Assembly: GCF_900659865.1 (NCBI RefSeq)
Contig: NZ_LR213799.1
Location: forward strand, 1-37,377
Length of the DNA stretch: 37,377 bases
Reading direction: 5' to 3'
Origin: Hyella patelloides LEGE 07179
Lineage (GTDB): Bacteria > Cyanobacteriota > Cyanobacteriia > Cyanobacteriales > Xenococcaceae
This document shows, piece after piece, positions 1 to 8,674 of this stretch (position 1 is its first letter; each line of letters starts with the position of its first letter). The notes below the pieces were generated by a model, which saw only the letters and a list, made by a program, of their open reading frames with translations, was not told the origin of the DNA and did no database searches. The position numbers and the translations under genes were made by a program.

Positions 1-964
1 GGCTCGTCAATTCTATATTGTCACTGGCAACGAGAGATATTTGACCTCCACTCTCCGTACCTAAAGTAATATTTAAGATATCAGAGCCATTTTGCAACCG
101 AATATTTTTTCCTTGGAGTCGAATGTTACCTGCGCCATTACCAATAGCTTCAATTCTAGCCTCATCAGTTAAATTGATATCCTGAAAGCTGCTCGTTTCT
201 TGGTAATCTAACTTCCAGCCCTGTGGAGTAGGTTCAATGGAGACAAAACTATTTTCGGCAACGCTACCTAATTCGATATTACCTTGGGGTGCAGAAATTC
301 TGCCTCCTGTTATCTTAAGCTCTCCTCCGACAAAAGCGATCGTTTCTTGAGTCGGTACTTGCAATCCTCTGGGACTTTCTGAAAGAGGATCGGGGGCGAT
401 AGATTGATTAATTATGGGTTCTGCCGTTTCCCCAAACTGTAATCCTAAAGGAATATTAATCGTTAATAGAGGTGGAGTTTCTGGATTAGTAGCACTGTAG
501 GCAAAACCATTATTAAAGATATAACTGTCTGCTGTGGTAGCTAAAAATGAGCCATTAACATCTAAAGTGGCATTTGAGCCAAAGACAATCCCGTTAGGAT
601 TGAGCAACCATAAATTAGCTGCACCATCTACTCCCAAAGTACCGAAGAGCTCTGAGATATTATTTCCCGTCACGCGAGTGATAATATTGGTAATGCTTTC
701 TGGATTAGCAAAATAAACCCGATCGCCATTATTAATGCTCAGTTCGATAAAACTATGGAATAAATTGCGATCGCGAATTGCGCCACCTTCAATCAGATCG
801 GCTAAAGCCTCTTTAACCATCACATCATTAGTCACAAGAGAGCTTTCATCGTTCAAACTGCGATCGGGAACTACTTGAGCCTGAGTCAAAGATGAAGAGG
901 AAAAACCGAGTATACCACTTGAAAATAAGAATAATAATAGCTGCCCAAATTTAGTCTGCCACAT
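1..964 (-). CDS. Filamentous haemagglutinin N-terminal (TPS) domain exoprotein, 3' end beyond window
   Basis: Reading the minus strand from the ATG at 964-962 gives 321 codons open to the window edge. Residues 1-30 form a signal peptide with a hydrophobic core and a likely cut after TQA. Residues about 60-150 carry the two-partner-secretion signature: LFHSF, VYFANP, NIITRVTG, GTLGVDGAANLWLLNPNGI, then LDVNGSF. Later residues become a low-complexity series of short beta strands (IRLQGKNIRLQNGSD), as in beta-helical FHA proteins. In this family the domain guides the protein through a cognate TpsB/Omp85 pore to the cell surface; no TpsB gene is seen here. The gene is transcribed away from the polysaccharide locus and separated from it by 669 bases. 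The family call is firm; the ligand or role (adhesin, surface protein) is unknown because the C-terminal part is missing. Confidence 0.9.
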   Translation of the reverse strand, partial: MWQTKFGQLLLFLFSSGILGFSSSSLTQAQVVPDRSLNDESSLVTNDVMVKEALADLIEGGAIRDRNLFHSFIELSINNGDRVYFANPESITNIITRVTGNNISELFGTLGVDGAANLWLLNPNGIVFGSNATLDVNGSFLATTADSYIFNNGFAYSATNPETPPLLTINIPLGLQFGETAEPIINQSIAPDPLSESPRGLQVPTQETIAFVGGELKITGGRISAPQGNIELGSVAENSFVSIEPTPQGWKLDYQETSSFQDINLTDEARIEAIGNGAGNIRLQGKNIRLQNGSDILNITLGTESGGQISLVASDNIELTS

Positions 965-1169
965 CCGTAATCTATTTGCACCTCGATCGTTCGATAATTT
1001 AGATTACCCAAATCGATTATCAAAAGTTAAAATTATACTTCAGTAAAATCACTGAAACTAAAAAATCAAGAGCTGCATATTTTCCCCAAGCTCATCCTAT
1101 AAAAAGACTGTCATAGTTTACTCAAAAGGATTGTTCAATACAAGTGTTCAAGGGATTATTTGGCTTAAT

Positions 1170-1206
1170 GGCGATCTCAGCTTCGCTGAGGTGCTGCGCG
1201 ATCGCC
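1170..1206. repeat. Interspersed fold-back repeat with HIP1 end
   Basis: Outer arms GGCGAT (1170-1175) and ATCGCC (1201-1206) enclose a perfect inner hairpin CTCAGC-TTC-GCTGAG (1176-1190). The right end includes GCGATCGC. Short palindromic elements of this style, built around HIP1, are scattered through many cyanobacterial genomes. Its function is unknown; here it lies between divergent genes. Confidence 0.7.
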
Positions 1207-1399
1207 AATTCAGAAAACAATTATTTTTATCGAAATACTGATTTCCTGTTTCTTTCTAATCATTTGCTCTTAAACCCAGCAGACATCAGTGATAATGACT
1301 ATGCTGTAGTAACAAAGAGTTACTAGAAATTACAAAAAGTTACCATAATCTTACCTTATAGTTACTAGGGATCAAACTCATTCAGGGTAATATTAGTTA

Positions 1400-1438
1400 G
1401 TTCAAAGTAAGATTACTTAGATAAATATTACTTTGAAC
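1400..1438. repeat. 11-bp perfect inverted repeat upstream of EPS operon
   Basis: GTTCAAAGTAA at 1400-1410 is exactly complementary to TTACTTTGAAC at 1428-1438, with a 17-base loop. It lies about 200 bases upstream of the first glycosyltransferase. The low GC content and lack of a following T run argue against an intrinsic terminator, so a regulator-binding site or mRNA leader hairpin is more likely. This is inference only. Confidence 0.45.
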
Positions 1439-1633
1439 CAGAAAAGTAAATATAAAACACATAAAATGAACGCTTAGATTGAACTGTTAGATCTACTTAA
1501 TATTTTTCTTAACTAATTTAAGTCTAGGAAAAACACTTAAAAGCACTTTTAATACCAAGCAGCAATGAGATACATCCTACAATTTGTCAGAACTACTCTT
1601 TTATAAATAACTGCTCAAGAGGTTAATCAAGTT

Positions 1634-2740
1634 ATGAAGATAGCTTTAGTTCACGATTATTTGACACAAAGAGGTGGGGCAGAAAGAGTATTTGAAATGC
1701 TCTGTTCCTACTTTCCTCAAGGTGATATTTATACATCTGTTCATCATGAGGAAAAAACAGTAGAAATTGAAGGTAGAGAAGTACACACAACCTTTCTGCA
1801 AGATATCCCAGGATCGACTAGCCATTTTCGCTTGTTTGTTCCTTTGTATTATCCAGCATTCCGCTCCTTAGACCTTCAAGAGTACGACTTAATTATTAGT
1901 AGTACCTCCAGTTTTGCCAAAGGAGTACGCAAAAAGCCAGGAGCAATGCATATCTGCTTTTGCCATAATGTAACTCGTTTTCTATGGGATACTAAAATCT
2001 ATCTTCAAGAAAACAATAGCTATCAATCATTTTCTCCTCTAATCAATCAAGTCTTTAATCCGATTCGGAAAGTTGACTTAGAATGCGCTCAAGAGCCAGA
2101 TCTTTACATCGCTAATTCTTCTACTGTCGCTAAAAGAATCAAAAAATACTATAAAAGAAACGCTCTTACAGTTAACTATCCTATAGATACCAGTAAATTT
2201 ATTTTTTCTGATGCCAAAGAAGAATATTATTTGATATCTTCTCGCATGATTAGTTACAAACGACTCGATATAGTTATTGAGGCATTTAACTGGCTTGGCT
2301 TACCTCTAATCATCATTGGTGATGGTCCAGAAAGAGCGCGATTAGAATCTTTAGCTTTAGATAATATCAAGTTTCTTGGTTATGTCGAGGATGAATTACG
2401 CGCTAATTTAATGGCAAAAGCAAAAGGTGTAATTGTCATGGCTTTAGAAGATTATGGCTTAGTACCTATTGAAGCCAACGCTAGTGGAACTCCCGTAATT
2501 GCCTATGGTGCAGGGGGTGTTTTAGATACTCAGATTGACGGTGTCACAGGGATTTTATTTTCACCTCAAACTCCAGAAGCACTTCATAATGCTTTATTTA
2601 GAGCAGACCGAACTGACTGGGATTATCAACAAATCAGAAATCATGCGGTTGACAATTTCTCTGAGTCAGTATTTTTTAGTAAGATTAAACAAATTATTGG
2701 GGAATTTTGCGGTAACTCCGCATTAGAGGTTTTTAGTTAA
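1634..2740 (+). CDS. GT4-type glycosyltransferase (GT-B fold), first gene of EPS locus
   Basis: 368 residues, normal for a single-domain GT-B enzyme. The N terminus (MKIALVHDYLTQRGGAERVF) is the Rossmann-like acceptor domain with a glycine pair typical of GT4 mannosyl- and glucosyltransferases. The C-terminal half has the nucleotide-sugar-binding EX7E element, E272 and E280 in EDYGLVPIE, followed by ASGTPVIAYGAGG. No membrane segment is seen, so it should act at the cytoplasmic face, adding a sugar to a lipid-linked repeat unit. It opens a long plus-strand gene series; the next gene, a Wzc-type regulator, begins 18 bases after its stop, so the two are very probably co-transcribed. Start ATG at 1634 is preceded by AAGAGG at 1617-1622. 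Donor sugar cannot be read from sequence. Confidence 0.9.
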   Translation: MKIALVHDYLTQRGGAERVFEMLCSYFPQGDIYTSVHHEEKTVEIEGREVHTTFLQDIPGSTSHFRLFVPLYYPAFRSLDLQEYDLIISSTSSFAKGVRKKPGAMHICFCHNVTRFLWDTKIYLQENNSYQSFSPLINQVFNPIRKVDLECAQEPDLYIANSSTVAKRIKKYYKRNALTVNYPIDTSKFIFSDAKEEYYLISSRMISYKRLDIVIEAFNWLGLPLIIIGDGPERARLESLALDNIKFLGYVEDELRANLMAKAKGVIVMALEDYGLVPIEANASGTPVIAYGAGGVLDTQIDGVTGILFSPQTPEALHNALFRADRTDWDYQQIRNHAVDNFSESVFFSKIKQIIGEFCGNSALEVFS

Positions 2741-2758
2741 TAATTTAGCCCCAAAAAA

Positions 2759-4978
2759 ATGGAGCAAAGGATTGAAAATTATATGAATCAAAATGTTTAC
2801 GATCTAGATAATTCTACAGAATTAGGCTACGGCGAAATATTTTCTATTTTTTGGCGACGTCGCTCTTATTTTATTGGAATTTGTGGTGGAGTCTTAGCCT
2901 GTATGATTCCTTTGGTTTTGACTCAAAAACCTGTTTACAGAAGCTCAATGCAAATGCTAGTAGAGCCGAACTACGAGGATAAAGATAATAGAGGTGATTT
3001 CGATCCGATTGAATCCAGTATCGAGATTGACTATGCCACTCAATTAAATTTAATGCGTAGTTCACAATTGTTAGGTAGAGCAGTCGTCAAATTACGACCT
3101 TCTTATCCCGATATTACTACTGAAGAAATTCAGAACTATCTAGTAGTTTCTCAAGTAAGAGAACAAGAAGATAAGAAGGAAGTAGGAACTAAAATTTTCC
3201 AAGCAGTCTACAAGGATGAAGATGCCGAAAAAACCCAGCGAGTTCTAGAGGCAATTCAAGAGGTTTATTTAGAATACAACTTAGAACAACAAGATAAAAG
3301 ACTTCGAGAAGGTTTAAGCTTTATTAATCAGGAAATACCAGAAGTTCGGCAAAAGCTAACCAACGCCGAAAGAAACCTCGAGGTGATGCTGACTAGATAT
3401 AATTTGATTGCACCACAAACAGAAGCTATTGATATATCTAAATTACTAACTAATACTAGGCAACAAAGAGAAGAGTTGAAAGCTCAGTATAAACAAACTC
3501 AAAGTAAATACGAGTCTCTTGAACAGCAATTAGCAACCACAGGAAACGTTGATTCTGTAGATTCAAGATTAAGTTTATCCAGTCGCTATCAAAACTTATT
3601 GAATGAGTTACAAAGAATAGATATAGAACTAGAAACACAACGGAGTAGATTCACTGACTCTAACCCTATAGTTCAAGGTTTATTAACAGAACGTCGTCAA
3701 AAACAACAGCTACTAGAAAAAGAAGCTGGCAACATTTTGGGGTCAACTAATCTTCAAGTAAGTAGTTCTGATAATCTAGAAAGCCGTGGTCAATTAGATA
3801 GTTCTAATTTAGAGCTAGCAGAAGCCTTAGCTTCCACTAGAAATGAATTGATTGGGCTGGAATCGAGAGAAAGAAGTCTAGCACTTACAGAACAGAAACT
3901 CAAAGAAAAACTCAATCAATTTCCCGATTTAATCGCTCAATACAATAGCTTAGAGCAAGAAGTTGCAGTTCACCAAGCCACTCTCAAAAAACTACTAGAA
4001 TCCAGACAAGAAATTGGTATTGTCATTAACCGTGGCGGTTTTAGTTGGGAGATTATTGAGCCACCACAACAGGGGTTACAAATAAGTCCCAATATAACTC
4101 AAGATTTGGTACTGGGCGGAATTGTCTCTGTGTTTTTAGGTGCAGTTTCCGTAGTTATTATGGAAGCTTCTGATAATAAAATACGCGTTTCTAGGCAGTT
4201 ACAAGAGAAGGTTAACTTCCCATTACTGGGTACAACTCCAGGGTTATCTAAGATCAAAGATAGTCAGTTTTCAGTCCGCTTACCGTTTTTCTCTGGTAAC
4301 GATCAAGAGACTATTCCTCTTCAAGTTATTGAGTGGCTACCCTTCCGTGAATCTCTCGATTTGGTTTATGAGAATATTCAATTAATGTCTCAGAACTCTC
4401 TGATTAATTCTATAGCAATTACTAGCTCGATCGCAGGAGAAGGAAAATCAACAATTACTCTGGGTTTAGCTTTGAGTGCTGCTCGTCGGCGCAAAAAAGT
4501 CTTGGTGATTGATGGGGACTTACGTTGTCCTACTTTACACGAAAAACTCGATATTTCTAATGGTGTGGGGCTTTCTGACTTACTTGATGGCGTAACCAGT
4601 GTTCCCACTGTTCAAGAAATTTCTCGTGCGGGTTCCACAATCAGTGTTTTAACTTCTGGCTCTGCTACGAGCGACCCTGTAAAATTACTTAGTTCGGGTA
4701 GATTGCAAAATTTGATCGCGCATTTTGAGAAGACTTACGACCTAGTATTAATTGATACTCCTCCTGCAATTGGCATGGTAGATGCGATTAAAATTGCTTC
4801 TTCTTGTAGTGGAACAGTGGTGGTAGCTCGTTTAGAGAAAGCTAATTTCGCCGAGCTAATGGAAACCTATGGCTTACTCGGAAGGATTAATGTGCTGGGA
4901 ATGGTAGCCAATGACTCCAGAGAGGTACAGCAAAGATATGCGAAGAATAAACGTTATTTGCCTTCTGCTGAGGTGTAA
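2759..4978 (+). CDS. Wzc/ExoP-like polysaccharide co-polymerase fused to BY-type tyrosine kinase
   Basis: 739 residues, the size of full-length Wzc proteins. A cytoplasmic lead is followed by a first membrane helix (about 37-56), a long periplasmic Wzz domain rich in coiled coil (about 170-420) and a second helix (about 448-468). The kinase domain follows: Walker A AGEGKST with K563, Walker A' VLVIDGDLRCP, and Walker B LVLIDTPP. In this family the protein controls chain length and export together with Wza, through cycles of tyrosine autophosphorylation in the C-terminal tail. Here the tail (QQRYAKNKRYLPSAEV) has only two tyrosines, a reduced cluster. The chosen ATG has no clear ribosome site; a second ATG at 2783 would shorten the protein by eight residues and is equally possible. 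It sits between a glycosyltransferase and a sugar-phosphate transferase, as expected for a Wzy-dependent pathway. Confidence 0.93.
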   Translation: MEQRIENYMNQNVYDLDNSTELGYGEIFSIFWRRRSYFIGICGGVLACMIPLVLTQKPVYRSSMQMLVEPNYEDKDNRGDFDPIESSIEIDYATQLNLMRSSQLLGRAVVKLRPSYPDITTEEIQNYLVVSQVREQEDKKEVGTKIFQAVYKDEDAEKTQRVLEAIQEVYLEYNLEQQDKRLREGLSFINQEIPEVRQKLTNAERNLEVMLTRYNLIAPQTEAIDISKLLTNTRQQREELKAQYKQTQSKYESLEQQLATTGNVDSVDSRLSLSSRYQNLLNELQRIDIELETQRSRFTDSNPIVQGLLTERRQKQQLLEKEAGNILGSTNLQVSSSDNLESRGQLDSSNLELAEALASTRNELIGLESRERSLALTEQKLKEKLNQFPDLIAQYNSLEQEVAVHQATLKKLLESRQEIGIVINRGGFSWEIIEPPQQGLQISPNITQDLVLGGIVSVFLGAVSVVIMEASDNKIRVSRQLQEKVNFPLLGTTPGLSKIKDSQFSVRLPFFSGNDQETIPLQVIEWLPFRESLDLVYENIQLMSQNSLINSIAITSSIAGEGKSTITLGLALSAARRRKKVLVIDGDLRCPTLHEKLDISNGVGLSDLLDGVTSVPTVQEISRAGSTISVLTSGSATSDPVKLLSSGRLQNLIAHFEKTYDLVLIDTPPAIGMVDAIKIASSCSGTVVVARLEKANFAELMETYGLLGRINVLGMVANDSREVQQRYAKNKRYLPSAEV

Positions 4979-5007
4979 CAACAATATTAAGAGGAAACGA
5001 AACAACT

Positions 5008-5862
5008 ATGAGCAAAAATAATGTCTGGATCACTGCTTTCAAAACCATCGACTTAAGCTTTGACTCCAGCAAAAATTCTCCTTCTACAAGTCCTCGTCAT
5101 GTCAGATGGCGTAATAAAATTTTGTGGGTAAGTACTAACGGTGGTATGGGACTTTCAGAGTTGCCAGCCCTCAAGTCACAATGGTGGTTAATTAATTGTT
5201 TAAAAAAGTCTCCCATTGATAAGATTTGTCTTACGCCTCAATTAGAAGCAGCAGAAGCAGAGATTTGGGCTAAAGCAGGCAAAAAAGCCCAAAAAAAAGT
5301 ATTTTTGCGAACATTGCGCGATCGCAAACTGTTTTTACTCCAAAATAGTTGGGCTTGGAATCTCAAAAGAAGTATTGACTTTGTGATGGCTTTATTGATT
5401 TTGTGGTTACTGAGTCCTGTGATGTTAGTGATGATTGGCAAACAAAAACTAGCAGGTAAGCCTATCTTTGAAAAACAAAGATGTGTAGGGAAAAAAGGGT
5501 TACTGTTTGAAACTTTTCACTTTACTAGAAATCGTAGCGGTCGAAGAGCGTTCAAATTTAGCCTGAACAATTTACCCCAGTTAATTAATGTGTTGCGGGG
5601 AGAAATGAGCTTTGTCGGTCGTTACCCTTACTCTTTGGATGAAGCTCTAAGTCTCAACGATCAACAGCGCAAAGTGTTAAATGTGGTTCCTGGGATTGTC
5701 GGTTCTCAGTTTCAGCGTTTGCCACAAGCAGATACCCCAGACATCTTTTTACAAGATCGTGAATATTTAACTAATTGGTCTTTGGGCTTAGACCTCAAAA
5801 CTTTACTCCTCCATTTGCCTTTGGCTTTGTTGGGTAAAAGTCCTTCCCAAAAAACTACTTAG
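5008..5862 (+). CDS. HepC-like bacterial sugar (phosphoglycosyl) transferase with altered active site
   Basis: 284 residues. Residues 1-110 form a cyanobacterial N-terminal extension of unknown role; 118-145 is the membrane-associated hairpin (WNLKRSIDFVMALL... LLSPVML) of monotopic phosphoglycosyl transferases. The conserved core continues with QRCVGKKG (157-164), LPQLINVLRGEMSFVG (189-204) and VPGIVG (227-232). In this superfamily the catalytic Asp-Glu pair lies in the LDELPQ motif; here it reads LNNLPQ, so both acidic residues are Asn (N187, N188), and VGPRP is VGRYP. The stretch between FETFHF and the motif is also shorter than usual. It resembles the HepC group known from heterocyst envelope polysaccharide synthesis. 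It may be a non-catalytic partner or use other residues. GAGGAAAC at 4990-4998 supports the start. Family firm, activity uncertain. Confidence 0.82.
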   Translation: MSKNNVWITAFKTIDLSFDSSKNSPSTSPRHVRWRNKILWVSTNGGMGLSELPALKSQWWLINCLKKSPIDKICLTPQLEAAEAEIWAKAGKKAQKKVFLRTLRDRKLFLLQNSWAWNLKRSIDFVMALLILWLLSPVMLVMIGKQKLAGKPIFEKQRCVGKKGLLFETFHFTRNRSGRRAFKFSLNNLPQLINVLRGEMSFVGRYPYSLDEALSLNDQQRKVLNVVPGIVGSQFQRLPQADTPDIFLQDREYLTNWSLGLDLKTLLLHLPLALLGKSPSQKTT

Positions 5863-5948
5863 TGGCAGATTTTACTCAGGAAAATCGAGTTTCTGGAGAC
5901 TAATCTCCGAATTTACTTCCATTTCTAATTTAGGAATCAATTAAATAA

Positions 5949-7292
5949 ATGTTCCAGAATGTCGGTAAAAAAGTTAATTGGCTGATTCAAGGAAAAGGAA
6001 GTGTTGCAGCCACCGCTCAAACCATGATTACTATGGTAGGTATTTTAGCCATTAACGTAATCACAGGAATGATTACAGCAAGGACTTTGGGGCCAGAAGG
6101 TAGAGGGGAGCAAGCAGCCTTGATTTTGTGGCCAGAATTTATGGCAAATGTGATTACTTTGGGTATTCCTTCTGCTTTAGTTTATAATTTGCGACGCTAT
6201 CCCGAAGAAAGAAGCAATTTCTTTTCGGCTGCGGTTATTTTATGTACTGTATTGGGTATTGGCTCGGCTATTGTAGGGATTGTTTTTTTACCCCAATGGT
6301 TATCTCAGTATCCCACAGAGACAATTCGGATGGCTCAGGTGTTGATGCCGATTGTCCCGATTTTTTTACTCGCTCAATTATTTGCAGTGGCTTTAGATGC
6401 TTCTTCGCAGTTTGCGATTTCTAATTTAGGTCGCTACATGATGCCTGTAGGAACTCTAATACTGCTCGGTGGTTTGGCAATCTCTAATAAAATTACTCCT
6501 TATACTGCTGCTTTGGCATACATTTTGCCTGGCATTGTGGTTTTTGCTTCCCGCGTAGCTTACCTGAAAAAAATCTTTAAGTTTAAATGGTCTGGGTTAC
6601 GGAAAACTTACCGCAGGTTGATGAGTTATGGGGTGCGCTCTTATGGTGTGGAGTTAGTAAAAACTCTATCAGGGCAATTGAGTCAGGTGGTGATTATCGG
6701 TCTTTTAAGTAGTACTAATTTAGGAATTTATGTGGTGGCGTTGAAGCTATCGCGCATGATGAACGTGTTCCAAACTTCTTTTGTGACGGTACTCTTCCCT
6801 AAAGTAGCTGGTCGCCCAGTAAAAGAAGTCGTAGCTGTTACAGGGAGAGCAGTTAGAGTTAGTTTGGCTTTGACTTGTTCTGCGGGGCTGGTAATTAGTT
6901 TTCTCGCACCGATAGTTTTGAATGCACTGTATGGTCAAGAATTTCTAGCAGCGATCTCTGTTTTTCGGATTTTACTGATTGAAATTATTATTAGTGGTAC
7001 TGTCTGGGTCTTTTTACAGGCTTTTATGGCTGTGGGTAAACCAGGAGTAGTAACCATTTTGCAAGGTTTGGGGGTTGCTGTAAGTGTTCCTCTGATGTTT
7101 TTACTGATTCCTCAATATGGATTGGAAGGTGCGGGTATTGCTCTACTTTGTTCTAGTTCTATTAGATTGATTTTAGTTTATTCAAGCTATGGCTTAGTTT
7201 TAAAAGTATCTCCTCCCAGTTTGTTACTCAACAAAAAAGATTTAGATTATGTTTTTCAACAAGTTCGTTCCAAGCAGAAAAAACGGATTTAA
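5949..7292 (+). CDS. Wzx-type polysaccharide flippase (MOP superfamily)
   Basis: 447 residues, almost all membrane-embedded, with about 12-14 hydrophobic helices separated by short basic loops. The N-terminal pattern (ITGMITARTLGPEGRGEQAALILWPEF) is the signature of the polysaccharide-synthesis branch of the MOP/MATE exporters. Such proteins flip undecaprenyl-linked repeat units from the cytoplasmic to the periplasmic face. The position after the Wzc and sugar-transferase genes and before more glycosyltransferases and a Wzy-like protein fits this. It begins 86 bases after the preceding stop. Function as a flippase is inferred from family and context; the lipid-linked substrate is unknown. Confidence 0.9.
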   Translation: MFQNVGKKVNWLIQGKGSVAATAQTMITMVGILAINVITGMITARTLGPEGRGEQAALILWPEFMANVITLGIPSALVYNLRRYPEERSNFFSAAVILCTVLGIGSAIVGIVFLPQWLSQYPTETIRMAQVLMPIVPIFLLAQLFAVALDASSQFAISNLGRYMMPVGTLILLGGLAISNKITPYTAALAYILPGIVVFASRVAYLKKIFKFKWSGLRKTYRRLMSYGVRSYGVELVKTLSGQLSQVVIIGLLSSTNLGIYVVALKLSRMMNVFQTSFVTVLFPKVAGRPVKEVVAVTGRAVRVSLALTCSAGLVISFLAPIVLNALYGQEFLAAISVFRILLIEIIISGTVWVFLQAFMAVGKPGVVTILQGLGVAVSVPLMFLLIPQYGLEGAGIALLCSSSIRLILVYSSYGLVLKVSPPSLLLNKKDLDYVFQQVRSKQKKRI

Positions 7293-7394
7293 TTAAATTG
7301 TTTAACATAATTACTAATTATAAAAATGTCGATAAGTTATCATGCAGTATATATAAAAGCATAAATCTACAGCCAATTTTTTAACTAAAAAATC

Positions 7395-8555
7395 ATGAAA
7401 ATTTGTTTAGTAGCAATTAATTTTATTAAACATAATGGCGAAGGCAGAGTAAATTATGAAATCGCCCTAAAAGCTCTTGCCCAAGGTCATAATGTGACCT
7501 TAATAGCTCACAAGTTTGCTGAAGAAATCAAGCAACATCCCCATGCTACAGTTATTCAATTAAAATCATCAAAATTACCGACAACTATCCTCAAAAATTT
7601 TGATTTTTATCGCCAAACTAATGCTTGGTTAAAAAAGCACGGCAGTAAATTTGATTTTATTCAAGTAAGTGGTGTTAGTGCTTCATTCCCCGCAGATACT
7701 TATACCGTTCATTTCTTCCATGATACCTGGCTGAATTCTCCGTTTCATCCTTGGCAATTGAAACGTAATAGTTACGGTTTATATCAATTAATTTACGGTA
7801 AATTGTTAGCTAGAAGACAGAAAAAAGCCTATCAACAAGCTAAATTTTTAATTGCAGTTTCCGAAAATTTGCGACAAGAATTAATTGATTATGGGTTTGA
7901 GCCAGATAAAGTAAAAGTGATTAACAACGGAGTTGATTGTCAAGAATTTTCTGGACAAAATTCAACCACCAATGAACGTAAGTCTTTAGGATTACCTTCT
8001 CAAGTTCCGTTAGCTCTCTTCATTGGAGATGTGAAGTTACCACGTAAAAATTTAGATACGGTACTCCGAGCTTTAACAGACGTTCCCCAACTCCATCTGG
8101 CGGTGGTAGGTAGATTAAGAGGGAGTAATTACTATCCTCAGCTAGCGGTCGAACTGGGAATTGGCGATCGCGTTCAGTTTCTGGGTTTTCGTCAAGATGT
8201 GGCTGCCATTATGCAATCTGCCGACTTTTTTGTCTTACCTTCGCGTTACGACACCTTTGGCATGGTGGTGTTAGAAGCTATGGCAAGTGGCCTACCCGTA
8301 GTAATTACGCAAAATATGGGGGTATCTAGTTTAGTAACCCGAGAATCAGGCTTTACCTTACCTGATACAGAAGATATTCCTACTCTAACCGCAGCAATGG
8401 CAGAATTGACCCATAACCCCAGTCTCAGAAAACAGATGGGAGCAGCAGGAAAAGCGATCGCTAAAGCTAACAGTTGGCAAGTAATGGCAAACCAATATTT
8501 AGAGTTATTGCCTCCCCCAAGCCCTTCCGATCAATCTGTAGTGGAAATTGTTTAA
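7395..8555 (+). CDS. GT4-type glycosyltransferase (GT-B fold)
   Basis: 386 residues, a usual length. The N-terminal domain begins MKICLVAINFIKHNGEGRVNY and includes AVSENLRQELIDYGF, the inter-domain SEN/S segment common in GT4 enzymes, then VINNGVDCQEF. The C-terminal domain has the donor-binding motif as DTFGMVVLE (D286 to E294, an acidic-X7-Glu version), followed by AMASGLPVVI. It is soluble or peripherally bound and would extend the lipid-linked repeat unit. It lies between the flippase and the Wzy-like gene. The 102-base gap upstream is AT-rich and could hold its own promoter, although nothing decisive is seen. Confidence 0.9.
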   Translation: MKICLVAINFIKHNGEGRVNYEIALKALAQGHNVTLIAHKFAEEIKQHPHATVIQLKSSKLPTTILKNFDFYRQTNAWLKKHGSKFDFIQVSGVSASFPADTYTVHFFHDTWLNSPFHPWQLKRNSYGLYQLIYGKLLARRQKKAYQQAKFLIAVSENLRQELIDYGFEPDKVKVINNGVDCQEFSGQNSTTNERKSLGLPSQVPLALFIGDVKLPRKNLDTVLRALTDVPQLHLAVVGRLRGSNYYPQLAVELGIGDRVQFLGFRQDVAAIMQSADFFVLPSRYDTFGMVVLEAMASGLPVVITQNMGVSSLVTRESGFTLPDTEDIPTLTAAMAELTHNPSLRKQMGAAGKAIAKANSWQVMANQYLELLPPPSPSDQSVVEIV

Positions 8556-8674
8556 CTAATTACCTGGACAAAATATACAAAATATACCAAGTATTCTCTA
8601 TTTTGTTGCCAAAGACAGCGCGTTCTCTACTCTCTAACTATTAATTTAGTTTTGTCTACCTACCTAATTTAGTA

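Larger units (their letters stand above)
965..1633. other. Non-coding interval between exoprotein and EPS locus
   Basis: Divergent intergenic region that must hold the promoters of the exoprotein gene and of the polysaccharide operon. It contains a HIP1-bearing fold-back repeat (1170-1206), an 11-bp inverted repeat (1400-1438), and several copies of GTTAC, including AGTTACTAG at 1318-1326 and again at 1360-1368. A 60-codon frame beginning with GTG at 1144 is not believed because it runs through the fold-back repeat. No well-spaced -35/-10 pair stands out. Confidence 0.6.

Noticed and set aside
1144-1326. 60-codon plus-strand frame starting with GTG
   Set aside because: It runs through the fold-back repeat at 1170-1206, has no ribosome site and gives a product without family features.
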